Source: Butyrivibrio sp. NC2007
Lineage (GTDB): Bacteria > Bacillota > Clostridia > Lachnospirales > Lachnospiraceae
NCBI RefSeq assembly: GCF_000421405.1
Contig: NZ_ATWY01000002.1
Span: 124,001 to 188,000 of the forward strand
DNA: 64,000 nt
Direction of reading: 5' to 3'
This document shows positions 54,816 through 63,497 of the stretch, in pieces (position 1 is the first letter of the stretch; each line of letters begins with the position of its first letter). The notes under the pieces were generated by a model that saw only the letters and a program-made list of their open reading frames with translations, did not search any database and was not told the DNA's origin. The position numbers and the translations under genes are program-made.

Positions 54816-57800
54816 TCAAAACCATCTGAATATCCTGCTAATAGCCTTCGCCACTGAAGCAAGCACTCTAGTAACAGTCTTCACAACAGCAACTATAGTC
54901 TTCACAACAGGAATCACAATAACAGGCTCATCAGTTCCGGGCTTATCGGGATCCTCCTGAGGATCTTCCGGATTCTGAGGCTCTACCTGAGGATCTTCCG
55001 GATTTGTAGGATCTTCCGGCTCATCAATATTTCCCGGATCATCAGGGTTCCCAGGATCATCCGGATTCTCAGGATCTTCAGGTTCTACCGCCTCTACATC
55101 ACCTGTCCTGTAGAGATAGAAATCATCCCATGCTCCCCAGGCACCTGCCTGTGCCTTTACACTGACTCCAATAACGACCTCCGTGCCATCCTCGGAAACC
55201 TTAATTTCTGTAACTTCAGGATTAGCCCAGTTCTGCCAGCCTGTTACACCGGTCTGAACTGAATACTCTTCGCCGCCATTAACCTTGGCATAAACCACAA
55301 ACTCTGCAGCATCACCTGCATCTCCGCCCTCGATATAAGTTCCGAGCTTGTAGATACCTGCATCAAGAGTAACTGTCTGCTCTGCTGTGTAATCAATATC
55401 AGCATCGTCCCAGAACTTGAGGCAGTATGAACCTGTGCGAACGTTGCTTGAATCAGCCTGTCTTCCAACACAGGAATTAGCATCTGTAATAGTCCACATG
55501 GTCATGTCAGAATCCTCAAATCCCGGATTCTTAACATTGTTAACAGGGTTTATTGTAAGAGCACACTTAACTTCGCTGCTCTCCTCATCATCAAGAGCTA
55601 CGCTTCCACTGATCTCATAAGAGCCAACACCTGCAGTAACAGCTGCATCCAACTCATCTGTATTCCAGGTTACCGGAAGCTCTTTAGTAGTTCCATCTGA
55701 ATAAGAAACGGTAGCAACTTCAGGAAGTACAACATCCTGTCCGATCTCTACAGTAACAGAATCCACCTTAACAGAAGACACAACGATAGGAGCTGTAGCA
55801 CCTGTTCTGATGTAGTTGAATATCCTTGCTGTATCAAGAGGATGTCCTGTGAAATCAAACCATGCCTCGTTATCAACTGCTGATCCGCCGTACCAGTCAG
55901 CTGCGTCCTTGTCATATGCTCCTGAATAAGAGCTTGCCCAGCCGCTTCCGTATGTCTCCCAGATCTGCTTGTTCTGAGCAAGAATCTCTGCTGCATTATC
56001 AGCATCCTCGTCATATACCTGAACCGGAATCCATGCAGGCTCCCAGTAAAATACACCGATGCCGTTCTTTACATTTGCAACTGTGTTAACAACTGCTCTT
56101 ACAGAGTTTGCCTGGCCCTGAACTGAAACATCATAGTTTAAAGCATCTCCGGACTTGCCTTCATACTCTGTATTTCCATGACCGTCGCCATCCTCAAGAG
56201 TGTATACATATGAGGTCTCAGCAACCATCACCATCTTGTCATAAGTATTTGCAATATCTGAAAGAACTGAATTCAGATTGTCCAAAGTTCCATGCCAGTA
56301 TGGATAATATGAAGAAGCAAATACATCATAATCAACTTCATACTTCTCAAGATTTGCAGCATAACCTGCGTATCTTCCGCTGGTCTCAGGATTTGTGAAA
56401 TGAACTGCAACAAGGATCTGCTTGTCCTTCTTAGAAGCAACAGTCCTTACACCCTTACTTCCTGCAGAGAATACCTTGGCCATGTTCGCCCAGGTCTTTT
56501 CTCCTGCAACGCCGTTGTTGGTCTCGTTACCGATCTGAACCATGCCAACATTTACGCCGCTATCGATAAGGCTCTCAAGACTCGTAGTTGTAAACTCCTC
56601 AATTGCCTCTGCCTTCTCATCAACGCTCATAGATGCCATTGACTTAGGAGCATTCTGCTTGCCGGGATCTGCCCAGAAATCTGAATAGTGGAAATCAATA
56701 AGAACCTTCATGCCGGCATTTGAAGCCCACACGCCAATCTTTCTTGCAACTTCCAGGTCACAGTTTCCTCCGCCGTAGGAGTTTCCGTTTCCATCAGTCG
56801 GATCATTCCAAACACGGATTCTTACATAGTTAACGCCACACTCAGCAAGGAAATTAAAGAATCCCTGATCTGATAATTCATTGCCATCGTAGTCATAGAA
56901 CTTAACGCCGCTGTTCTTCTCTGAAACATATGAACTTACATCAACTCCTGTAATAAAGTCCACGTCAGCTGCTGACACCTTCTCAACATATATAGGAGCT
57001 TCCACCGAAGTATCCTCTTCCTTTGCAGAAAGAGTAAGAAGGCTCACATTATCAAGATCTCCCCAGTATGATCCGGGAACATCACCTGCAATCGTAAGCT
57101 TAACATCGCCATCTTCTGCTATCTCAAACTCATCACTCTCCAGACTGTACCAGTTGTTCCAACCTTTTGTGGCACCAAGCGCTACAGTTGCAAGCTCCTG
57201 TCCCTGACTATCCTCTGCCTTAAGTGTTAGCCCTGTCTCTGCCTCTGCTCCCTCGAGAGAGATTGACAACTTGTAAGTTCCTGCAGGAACGGAAGTAAGA
57301 GTCTGACTCAGCAAAAGAGCTTTACTCTCCGAAGCGTTATTCCAGTAATTAAAGAAATTGGTAGCATTTCCTGTTGCATACTGATCAGCCTTAACCAATG
57401 TTCCAACGCTGTTGCCGTCAGCATCTGCCATCTCCACATCCCAGGAAGAAGCATCACCGCTCTCGAAATCGCCGTTAGAAACAAGAGTAGTAGCTTTCCA
57501 CTCTGTTTCTTCACTATTTGCATCACCGGTGTTGTCACTGCCTGTGTTATCATCACCGGTATTTTCATCATCATTATCATCCTCGTCAGAAGTGCCTTCA
57601 GCCTTCTTAACAAGCTTAACGCTGTTCAAATATCCCCAGCCATCCTTAGCCACATCAAATGTAGCCTTTACTGTAATTGACTTACTCTCTTCTACAGTAA
57701 AATCAAGCTCTGCTGTGAGCCAGTTGTTATAGCCGGTCAGAGATGTCTTTTCACCATCAGTGTCATCTGCTGATACATAGAAATCTGCACCCTCGCCCAT

Positions 57801-58172
57801 AGCCTCGGCTGTAAGAGTGTAGTCACCTGCCTCAAGCTCTGCATCCTGCGCGAAAGTAAGAACTCCGTCACCACTTCCAAACCAGAAATTCACTCCGCTG
57901 TCTGACCCATCTGAGGGTCCATTCATCCACTCATCCGATGAGTACGCGAATGACTTGATGCTGGCTCCGGTTGCATCCCAGTCATCCACAGCTACTGTCC
58001 AGCCGGCATCATCGCCCCATATGTCAAAAGACATATCGGAGTTGACTAAAGTCACTTCATCGCTGCCGGTTTCACCTGTCTCAGCAAAGACCGTTACACC
58101 TGATACATTACTAAGCACCATAGCCGCTGTCATCACTGCTGACAACGATCTTTTGAACGTTTTCCCCTTCAT
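54816..58172 (-). CDS. Secreted multi-domain GH53 endo-beta-1,4-galactanase
   Basis: The ~1,118-residue enzyme cuts beta-1,4-galactan side chains of pectin outside the cell. A signal peptide (cleavage near VFA-ET, ~29) is followed by two beta-sandwich carbohydrate-binding-like modules (~35-185 and ~225-380), the GH53 barrel (~404-787), a Big_4-type domain (~790-870) and a third binding module (~880-1021). In the barrel, acid/base Glu ~550 is in QIGNETNN and nucleophile Glu ~652 in VMVAETSY. A Pro/Asp/Glu-rich linker then leads to a cationic amphipathic tail ending IFRWF. Modules resemble CBM61. The start is the ATG after GGGAGG; the frame extends 39 codons further but without a ribosome site. 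Confidence 0.92.
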   Translation of the reverse strand: MKGKTFKRSLSAVMTAAMVLSNVSGVTVFAETGETGSDEVTLVNSDMSFDIWGDDAGWTVAVDDWDATGASIKSFAYSSDEWMNGPSDGSDSGVNFWFGSGDGVLTFAQDAELEAGDYTLTAEAMGEGADFYVSADDTDGEKTSLTGYNNWLTAELDFTVEESKSITVKATFDVAKDGWGYLNSVKLVKKAEGTSDEDDNDDENTGDDNTGSDNTGDANSEETEWKATTLVSNGDFESGDASSWDVEMADADGNSVGTLVKADQYATGNATNFFNYWNNASESKALLLSQTLTSVPAGTYKLSISLEGAEAETGLTLKAEDSQGQELATVALGATKGWNNWYSLESDEFEIAEDGDVKLTIAGDVPGSYWGDLDNVSLLTLSAKEEDTSVEAPIYVEKVSAADVDFITGVDVSSYVSEKNSGVKFYDYDGNELSDQGFFNFLAECGVNYVRIRVWNDPTDGNGNSYGGGNCDLEVARKIGVWASNAGMKVLIDFHYSDFWADPGKQNAPKSMASMSVDEKAEAIEEFTTTSLESLIDSGVNVGMVQIGNETNNGVAGEKTWANMAKVFSAGSKGVRTVASKKDKQILVAVHFTNPETSGRYAGYAANLEKYEVDYDVFASSYYPYWHGTLDNLNSVLSDIANTYDKMVMVAETSYVYTLEDGDGHGNTEYEGKSGDALNYDVSVQGQANSVRAVVNTVANVKNGIGVFYWEPAWIPVQVYDEDADNAAEILAQNKQIWETYGSGWASSYSGAYDKDAADWYGGSAVDNEAWFDFTGHPLDTARIFNYIRTGATAPIVVSSVKVDSVTVEIGQDVVLPEVATVSYSDGTTKELPVTWNTDELDAAVTAGVGSYEISGSVALDDEESSEVKCALTINPVNNVKNPGFEDSDMTMWTITDANSCVGRQADSSNVRTGSYCLKFWDDADIDYTAEQTVTLDAGIYKLGTYIEGGDAGDAAEFVVYAKVNGGEEYSVQTGVTGWQNWANPEVTEIKVSEDGTEVVIGVSVKAQAGAWGAWDDFYLYRTGDVEAVEPEDPENPDDPGNPDDPGNIDEPEDPTNPEDPQVEPQNPEDPQEDPDKPGTDEPVIVIPVVKTIVAVVKTVTRVLASVAKAISRIFRWF

Positions 58173-58218
58173 ATTGTTCCTCCCGATTATTGTTTGTATA
58201 GTTCTCTGCCATACCCTT

Positions 58219-58238
58219 TTGCGCAACCAATTGCGCAA
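58219..58238. promoter_or_regulatory. Tandem TTGCGCAA palindromes upstream of the GH53 gene
   Basis: Two perfect TTGCGCAA palindromes 4 bp apart, 47 bp before the GH53 ATG. The GC-centred palindrome resembles LacI-family half sites, but the regulator is unknown. A related pair of GCGCAAC units stands at 58391-58410. Confidence 0.45.
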
Positions 58239-58273
58239 AAAATAAAATCTCGAGCAACCATAGATTTTAACGT

Positions 58274-58312
58274 AAAAAAGAGAACCCATAGACTATCCTA
58301 GTCTATAGGTCC
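58274..58312 (-). terminator. Intrinsic terminator after the GH16 gene
   Basis: On the minus strand ACCTATAGACTA pairs with TAGTCTATGGGT (one G-U pair), followed by TCTCTTTTTT. It insulates the GH53 gene from GH16 transcription. Confidence 0.85.
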
Positions 58313-58390
58313 CCTTAATTCAATTCACCGCAAAGTACAATTTATGTCCGAAAAAATTGTAAATTTTCTATAAAGTCCGCATGTTTACTG

Positions 58391-58410
58391 AAGCGCAACC
58401 AAGCGCAACT
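58391..58410. promoter_or_regulatory. Tandem AAGCGCAAC[C/T] repeat between GH16 and GH53 genes
   Basis: Two adjacent 10-bp units in direct orientation, sharing the GCGCAAC core with the palindromes at 58219-58238. Possible second operator site. Confidence 0.35.
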
Positions 58411-58446
58411 TTTCGCGATTTTATTGGTAATTTTGACGATTTGTAA

Positions 58447-61400
58447 TTAGAACCAACGTCTAAGGATTGAAGTAAGTGCCTTTGCTACTGTCTTAACTAC
58501 AGAAGTAACAACCTTGGTAACTACCTTAACAACCTGTCTTACTACTACAACTACAGGAGGAACTACAGGCTTATCATCTGAAGGAGTGTTTCCGCCTTCT
58601 TCACCTGAGCCGCCTTCGTTGCCTGATCCACCTTCATTGCCTGAGCCGCCTTCGTTGCCTGATCCACCTTCGTTGCCCTGGCCGCCTTCGTTTCCTGTGC
58701 CGCCTTCATCGCCCTGGCCGCCTTCGTTTCCTGTGCCGCCTTCGTTGCCTGAGCCGCCTTCGTTGTCGCCGGTCTCTGTGCCGTTTCCATTTCCTGTATC
58801 AACGTCAAAGTTGTCATCGCCAACTGCCTCGGCATCGTTTGATCCTGCTCCGCCTTCAGAAGTCTTAACAAGATCGATCTTAGCGTTCTTGAAGCTGAAT
58901 GCAAGATCGCCTACTGCTGCGCTGTTACCGAAACCGAAGTTGAGGTGAACAGCATCAACTGTTGTATGTGCAGTAAATACTCTCTCATAGCTGTTGAACT
59001 CACCAAGTGAAGGATCATATGTTACAGTCTTTTCACTTCCGTCAAATACTGTCCAGCTTCCGCCGTTTTCCTGTACGATGTACTGGAATGTATTATTGGA
59101 TGTTCCTGTAAGCTTATAGTCAAAGCTGAGCTTATAAGTCTGTCCTGCTACAAGCTTGAAGTCGCTACTTGCAAGCTGAGGTGTGTACCATGTTCCACCA
59201 CTTACAATGTTAGCCATGGTAACAACGCCGTCCTGTGTCTGAAGTGCGATCTCACCGCCATTGCCGTTGTCTCCTCTGTATGTTGACTCACCGTTAAGAG
59301 GATACTCGTCTACAAATGATGCCTGGTTCTCGCCTCTCATATATACGTTGTCGAGCTGAACATTTGCGCCTTTACCGAATGAAAGAACAAGAGCTGCATT
59401 TTCTGCATCTTCTTTTGTTGCAAATACAAGTGTGTATGATCTTACACCGCTGTCCTTGCTGTAAGAAGCTGCTGCTGAGCCAAGCTCTTTTCCAAGAGCA
59501 ACCTCGTCGCCGTTCATCTCAAGTGAATAAACAGAAGCCTTAACAACTGTGTCCTCTGCGCTGTAAAGATCAAATTTTACAGTGTAGTTATCAGCCTTAA
59601 GGTTAAGTCCCGGCTGGTAAACAGCGGGTGACTTGCCGTTTGTTGAACTGATCTGTGCACGTCTCTCATAGAACTTAACACCATCTGCAATGTTCTCATA
59701 GTTTGACTTTGAAGCTACATCTACTACAGCCTTGTCGCCGTCCTTAAGAGCCTGTGTTGTATATCTTGGAACAACTATTGTTGTGCCGTTTGTTGCATTC
59801 CAGTATCCCAGATGGAGGTCTCCCTGATCAAAGGATCCGTTGTAAATGATGTTACCGTTTGCAAGAGGTGTTCTTGGTCCGTCGCCTGTGCTTCCGATTT
59901 CTTCGGGATCAACGATCTCAACCTTTACATTTGATACGTAAACATCACCTGTTCCTCTTGCGCCGAGGTTAAACTCGATTCTGCATCTGTCAAAGTCTTC
60001 TGTCTGCTGGAATACATAAGAATACTTTGAAGGTGTATCTGTAAGCTTAAAGGTCTGGATGCCGTATGCACTCCATCCTTTCCATTCCTTGGCATCGCAG
60101 TTAACTTCCTTGCCAAGGATAGAACCTGTACCGTAAGCATCGAAGGAAACCTTGTAAACGTAGCCCTTCTTTGCATTGTAATGACCGATCAGCTGAACTG
60201 AGTAGTCGTTTGCACCGGCAGAGTTAACTGTAACCTTAGCCCAGTCTTTGCCGTCTGCATCCTTGTAAGGAGCAATCTTTGCATCAGTTGCATCGCTCTG
60301 GTATGAGAGATACCACTTATCCATCTCAGCAGCTGCATCATCCATTCCGCCGCCAACACAAGTTTCAATATTGTCAGCCTTGATCTCTGTGATCTGGTTG
60401 ATTCCTGCAAGGTCAGCCCAGTTGTCATTACCTGCAGCTGAAGCTGCTCTTGTTACGCTATCAGCGTATCCGTCTGACTTCTGATATACACGTACATAGT
60501 CAACGTACATGTTGATGTCATCCTGGAAAGCTGCACTGTTAACTCCGCCGCCAAACTGTCCGCTATCTACAGCGAGGTTAAGAAGCATATGGAAAGGCAT
60601 ATCAAATGGTGCATCGAATCCAAGAGATGAAGATGCTCCTGAGATTGCGCTCTCCCATGTGCTGAGTGTATTGATTGCTTCGCCGTCGTAGTACCATGTT
60701 ATCTCACCCGGCTTCCAGTCAATAGCATAGGTATGGAAGTATGTGTAAGGTGAGAAGAGATCAACATATCCGCTTCCCTTGTAAGTGTGGCTTGGAACGC
60801 CCCAGTGAAGTGTTCCGCAAGCGATATTGTCTTTCTCATTTTTAAATGCACCGCAGGTCTCCATGATATCGATCTCACCTGATACAGGCCAGTTGCCATA
60901 GATATCATTGCTCTGTGGAAGCATCCAGAATGCAGGCCATGCTCCTGCTGTCTGAGGAAGTGAAATCCTAGCCTCTACATATCCGTATGTTGTGCTAAAG
61001 AGTGCCTCTGTTCCCTTTGTAGTACGAAGTCTTGCTGATGTGTAGTTCTTAGCGCCCTCACCTGCATAAACATATCCGGGCTCGTAAGCTGCTGTAATTC
61101 TAAGAACGCCATCGCCTACGCCGTCACCTGAAAGATCTTCGTTTACACCAACGTTCTTGCTGTTGCCTGTGTAGCACTGAAGCTCTCTATTGCCCCATCC
61201 GGGATTGCCACAGTCAGTTGAGCCATCGCCCCACTGAGGATACCAGTTATCAAGGTTAAGTCCTGTGGCGCTGTCTACATTTGCTCCCTCATAATTACCG
61301 TCAAACTCATCTGCCCAGATCAGATCATAGCCATCTTTTGATGTGCCGGGATCTGCATAGTTGTAGAGTGCGTTATCAGGATTGTTGAAATCATATTCGT

Positions 61401-63363
61401 TGCCCTTTACGGGTGAACCGCCGGCTGCATTACCATTTGCCTTAAGGGTCATATTTGTAACTGAGATAGTCTTGCCTGCATTTCCTGACCCATTACCAAA
61501 CATAAGAGCAAGCTTGCCTTTAGTTACAAAGTTAGCTGTTGCAGGAGCTGTCACAAGTTTAATATGAGTTGTCTCGCCACCTTTTATCTCAACTGTGTAA
61601 GGGCTTGGATCAAGGATTGATGCCCAACTCGTCTGCTCCTGAAGGTTTACAAATACCTTTGCATCATCTGCACTGTAGAAGTCACCTTCAAGGGTATATG
61701 TCTCACCCTCTGTAAGGAAAAGCTCATGTGTGTACTGAACTGCATAGTTCTGACTACCTTCTGCGTATACTTCGATATCAGCATCGCCATTACCCTTATC
61801 GGTAAGGTTTCCTGCTCCGCCTTCTCCTGTCCAGAAATCCCATCCGTCTGCTGTAAGGAGATTATCACCTGATACTCCTGATTCTACAGCATCAGTATCG
61901 ATCAGAGCCAGATTTGCGATGGTTACAGTCTTGCCTGCATTGCCTGTTCCGTTTCCGAACATAAGAGCAATCTTACCTTTTGTCTCAAAGTTAGCACCTG
62001 CTGCTGAAGTTGTAACGTTTAAATGTGTTACTTCTCCGCCCTTGAGCTCAAGCTTGTATGGATTACCTTCAATTATAGAATTCCAACCAAGGGTCTCCTG
62101 AATGTTAATGAGAACTACAGCATCATCTTCACTGTAGAAATCACCTGAAAGCTTGTATGTCTTACCTTCTGTAAGATTGAGCATCTGTGGCAGCTGAACT
62201 GACCACTGCTGACTTCCTTCAGCATCAATCTTTACAACGCCTGCTCCATCATCATTGTAGCTAAATGTTCCTGCTCCGCCTTCGCCTGCCCAGAAGTCCC
62301 AAGCATTCTTTGTCAGTTCGTTGTTTTCATTATCAAGCGCAAAAGCAGCTTCCATAGACCCCGGAAGTTCAGGGGTCTCTTCTGTTCCTTCGCTGCCTTC
62401 GCCGTTATCAACGTTTTCAGGCTCTACATAAGCGCCATAAAGGCTCATGTTTGAAACAGTGATTGTCTTACCTGCATTGTCAGTTCCATTACCGAACATA
62501 AGAGCAAGTTTGCCGTTCTGTACAAAGTTTGCACCGGCTGCACTTGTTGTAATGTCAAGGTGAGTTGTTTCTCCTGCCTTGATTTCAAGCCTGCACTGAC
62601 TCTCATCAAGTATTGAAGTCCAGCCTAAGCTTTCCTGTACGTTTATGAATACAACGGCATCCTGATCGCAATAGAAATCACCTGTAAGATGATAGGTCTC
62701 ACCCTCTACGAGATTCAGATTATGTGTATACTGAACCGCATAGTTCTGCCATCCGGTTGCATCAACTCTGATTTCAGCATCGCCATTACCCTTATCGGTA
62801 ATGTTTCCCGCTCCGCCTTCTCCTGTCCAGAAATCCCATTTTCCCTTTTCAAGAACATTAAGCTTCTGAACCTGTTCTCCTTCGCCGGTTTCGCCCTCTC
62901 CGGTATTTCCACCCTCTACGGGCTCTTCCTGTCCGGATCCGCTTGAAGCAGCATCACCTGCAACAGTTACTGTAGCTGTGCATGCATTTGACAGCTCATC
63001 GCCTTTCTGTCCCTGAAGCTCAATGAGGTATTCCCCTGCATCATAGCTGTCAGGATACCAGTGATATCCTAAGGTCTGATCAGTATATACCTCTTCATAG
63101 CCATTTGCTTCGCATGAGATTGTCACAGTGTAATGTTCGTATCCGGCAGCTCCCCATACGAGTCCTATGCCCTGCTCTGCATTGTAATCAGGCACCAGGC
63201 CGAAGGGTGTAGTCAATTCTGCATTGACCGGTACCTGTGCTGCATAGGCCTGCACGCCTGTCAGCGCAGGTGACGAAAGTGACAAAGTGAGTGCGAATGC
63301 CAATGCCATGGCCATCCTTGTCTTATGCTTCCGCTTCATCGTGGACGACAAATTTTTCTTCAT
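58447..63363 (-). CDS. Secreted multi-domain GH16 endo-beta-glucanase (laminarinase-like)
   Basis: The 1,638-residue enzyme has a signal peptide (to ~42) and a short Ig-like domain. Three near-identical binding modules of ~150 residues follow (starting ~170, ~348, ~506, each with WDFW.GEGGAG). The GH16 jelly roll (~674-958) has GEIDIMET giving nucleophile Glu ~830 and acid/base Glu ~835, with the WPAFWMLP and WYYDGE motifs of laminarinase-type enzymes. Three further CBM4/9-like modules (~980-1510) are followed by ten G-[N/D/E]-E-G-G-[S/T/Q] repeats and a cationic hydrophobic tail ending ILRRWF. Likely a beta-1,3- or mixed-linkage glucanase. GGGAGG precedes the ATG. An AraC-type regulator gene lies upstream. 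Confidence 0.92.
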   Translation of the reverse strand: MKKNLSSTMKRKHKTRMAMALAFALTLSLSSPALTGVQAYAAQVPVNAELTTPFGLVPDYNAEQGIGLVWGAAGYEHYTVTISCEANGYEEVYTDQTLGYHWYPDSYDAGEYLIELQGQKGDELSNACTATVTVAGDAASSGSGQEEPVEGGNTGEGETGEGEQVQKLNVLEKGKWDFWTGEGGAGNITDKGNGDAEIRVDATGWQNYAVQYTHNLNLVEGETYHLTGDFYCDQDAVVFINVQESLGWTSILDESQCRLEIKAGETTHLDITTSAAGANFVQNGKLALMFGNGTDNAGKTITVSNMSLYGAYVEPENVDNGEGSEGTEETPELPGSMEAAFALDNENNELTKNAWDFWAGEGGAGTFSYNDDGAGVVKIDAEGSQQWSVQLPQMLNLTEGKTYKLSGDFYSEDDAVVLINIQETLGWNSIIEGNPYKLELKGGEVTHLNVTTSAAGANFETKGKIALMFGNGTGNAGKTVTIANLALIDTDAVESGVSGDNLLTADGWDFWTGEGGAGNLTDKGNGDADIEVYAEGSQNYAVQYTHELFLTEGETYTLEGDFYSADDAKVFVNLQEQTSWASILDPSPYTVEIKGGETTHIKLVTAPATANFVTKGKLALMFGNGSGNAGKTISVTNMTLKANGNAAGGSPVKGNEYDFNNPDNALYNYADPGTSKDGYDLIWADEFDGNYEGANVDSATGLNLDNWYPQWGDGSTDCGNPGWGNRELQCYTGNSKNVGVNEDLSGDGVGDGVLRITAAYEPGYVYAGEGAKNYTSARLRTTKGTEALFSTTYGYVEARISLPQTAGAWPAFWMLPQSNDIYGNWPVSGEIDIMETCGAFKNEKDNIACGTLHWGVPSHTYKGSGYVDLFSPYTYFHTYAIDWKPGEITWYYDGEAINTLSTWESAISGASSSLGFDAPFDMPFHMLLNLAVDSGQFGGGVNSAAFQDDINMYVDYVRVYQKSDGYADSVTRAASAAGNDNWADLAGINQITEIKADNIETCVGGGMDDAAAEMDKWYLSYQSDATDAKIAPYKDADGKDWAKVTVNSAGANDYSVQLIGHYNAKKGYVYKVSFDAYGTGSILGKEVNCDAKEWKGWSAYGIQTFKLTDTPSKYSYVFQQTEDFDRCRIEFNLGARGTGDVYVSNVKVEIVDPEEIGSTGDGPRTPLANGNIIYNGSFDQGDLHLGYWNATNGTTIVVPRYTTQALKDGDKAVVDVASKSNYENIADGVKFYERRAQISSTNGKSPAVYQPGLNLKADNYTVKFDLYSAEDTVVKASVYSLEMNGDEVALGKELGSAAASYSKDSGVRSYTLVFATKEDAENAALVLSFGKGANVQLDNVYMRGENQASFVDEYPLNGESTYRGDNGNGGEIALQTQDGVVTMANIVSGGTWYTPQLASSDFKLVAGQTYKLSFDYKLTGTSNNTFQYIVQENGGSWTVFDGSEKTVTYDPSLGEFNSYERVFTAHTTVDAVHLNFGFGNSAAVGDLAFSFKNAKIDLVKTSEGGAGSNDAEAVGDDNFDVDTGNGNGTETGDNEGGSGNEGGTGNEGGQGDEGGTGNEGGQGNEGGSGNEGGSGNEGGSGNEGGSGEEGGNTPSDDKPVVPPVVVVVRQVVKVVTKVVTSVVKTVAKALTSILRRWF
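58591..58766 (-). repeat. 18-bp tandem repeats encoding (S/T/Q)GNEGG linker
   Basis: About ten 18-bp units encode a flexible, acidic Gly-rich linker in the GH16 enzyme between the last binding module and the C-terminal tail. Units are nearly identical at the DNA level, so length is likely to vary between strains. Confidence 0.9.
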
Positions 63364-63390
63364 TAAAACACCTCCCTATAGAATGTCCCC

Positions 63391-63430
63391 AAATGTTATC
63401 ACCATTGTCGCATAATCCCCGATAACGTTT
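63391..63430. promoter_or_regulatory. Inverted repeat AAATGTTATC / GATAACGTTT before the GH16 gene
   Basis: Two 10-bp arms (9 of 10 matching) with 20 bp between them, so centres are ~30 bp apart, about three helical turns. They lie 28-67 bp upstream of the GH16 ATG and may be the binding site of the adjacent AraC-type regulator. Confidence 0.4.
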
Positions 63431-63497
63431 AAGGTCTCATTTTTTAGAGAGGTGTTATAATTTTATAGATTTTTTATACTATTTTCCGACTGCAGCA

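Noticed and set aside
58173..58289. N-terminal extension of the GH53 protein by 39 residues
   Set aside because: The extension lacks a ribosome site and would hide the clear signal peptide; GGGAGG precedes the internal ATG.
58591..58766. Regular short repeats that could suggest a CRISPR array
   Set aside because: The 18-bp units abut without unique spacers and lie in frame inside the GH16 gene as a Gly/Asn/Glu linker.
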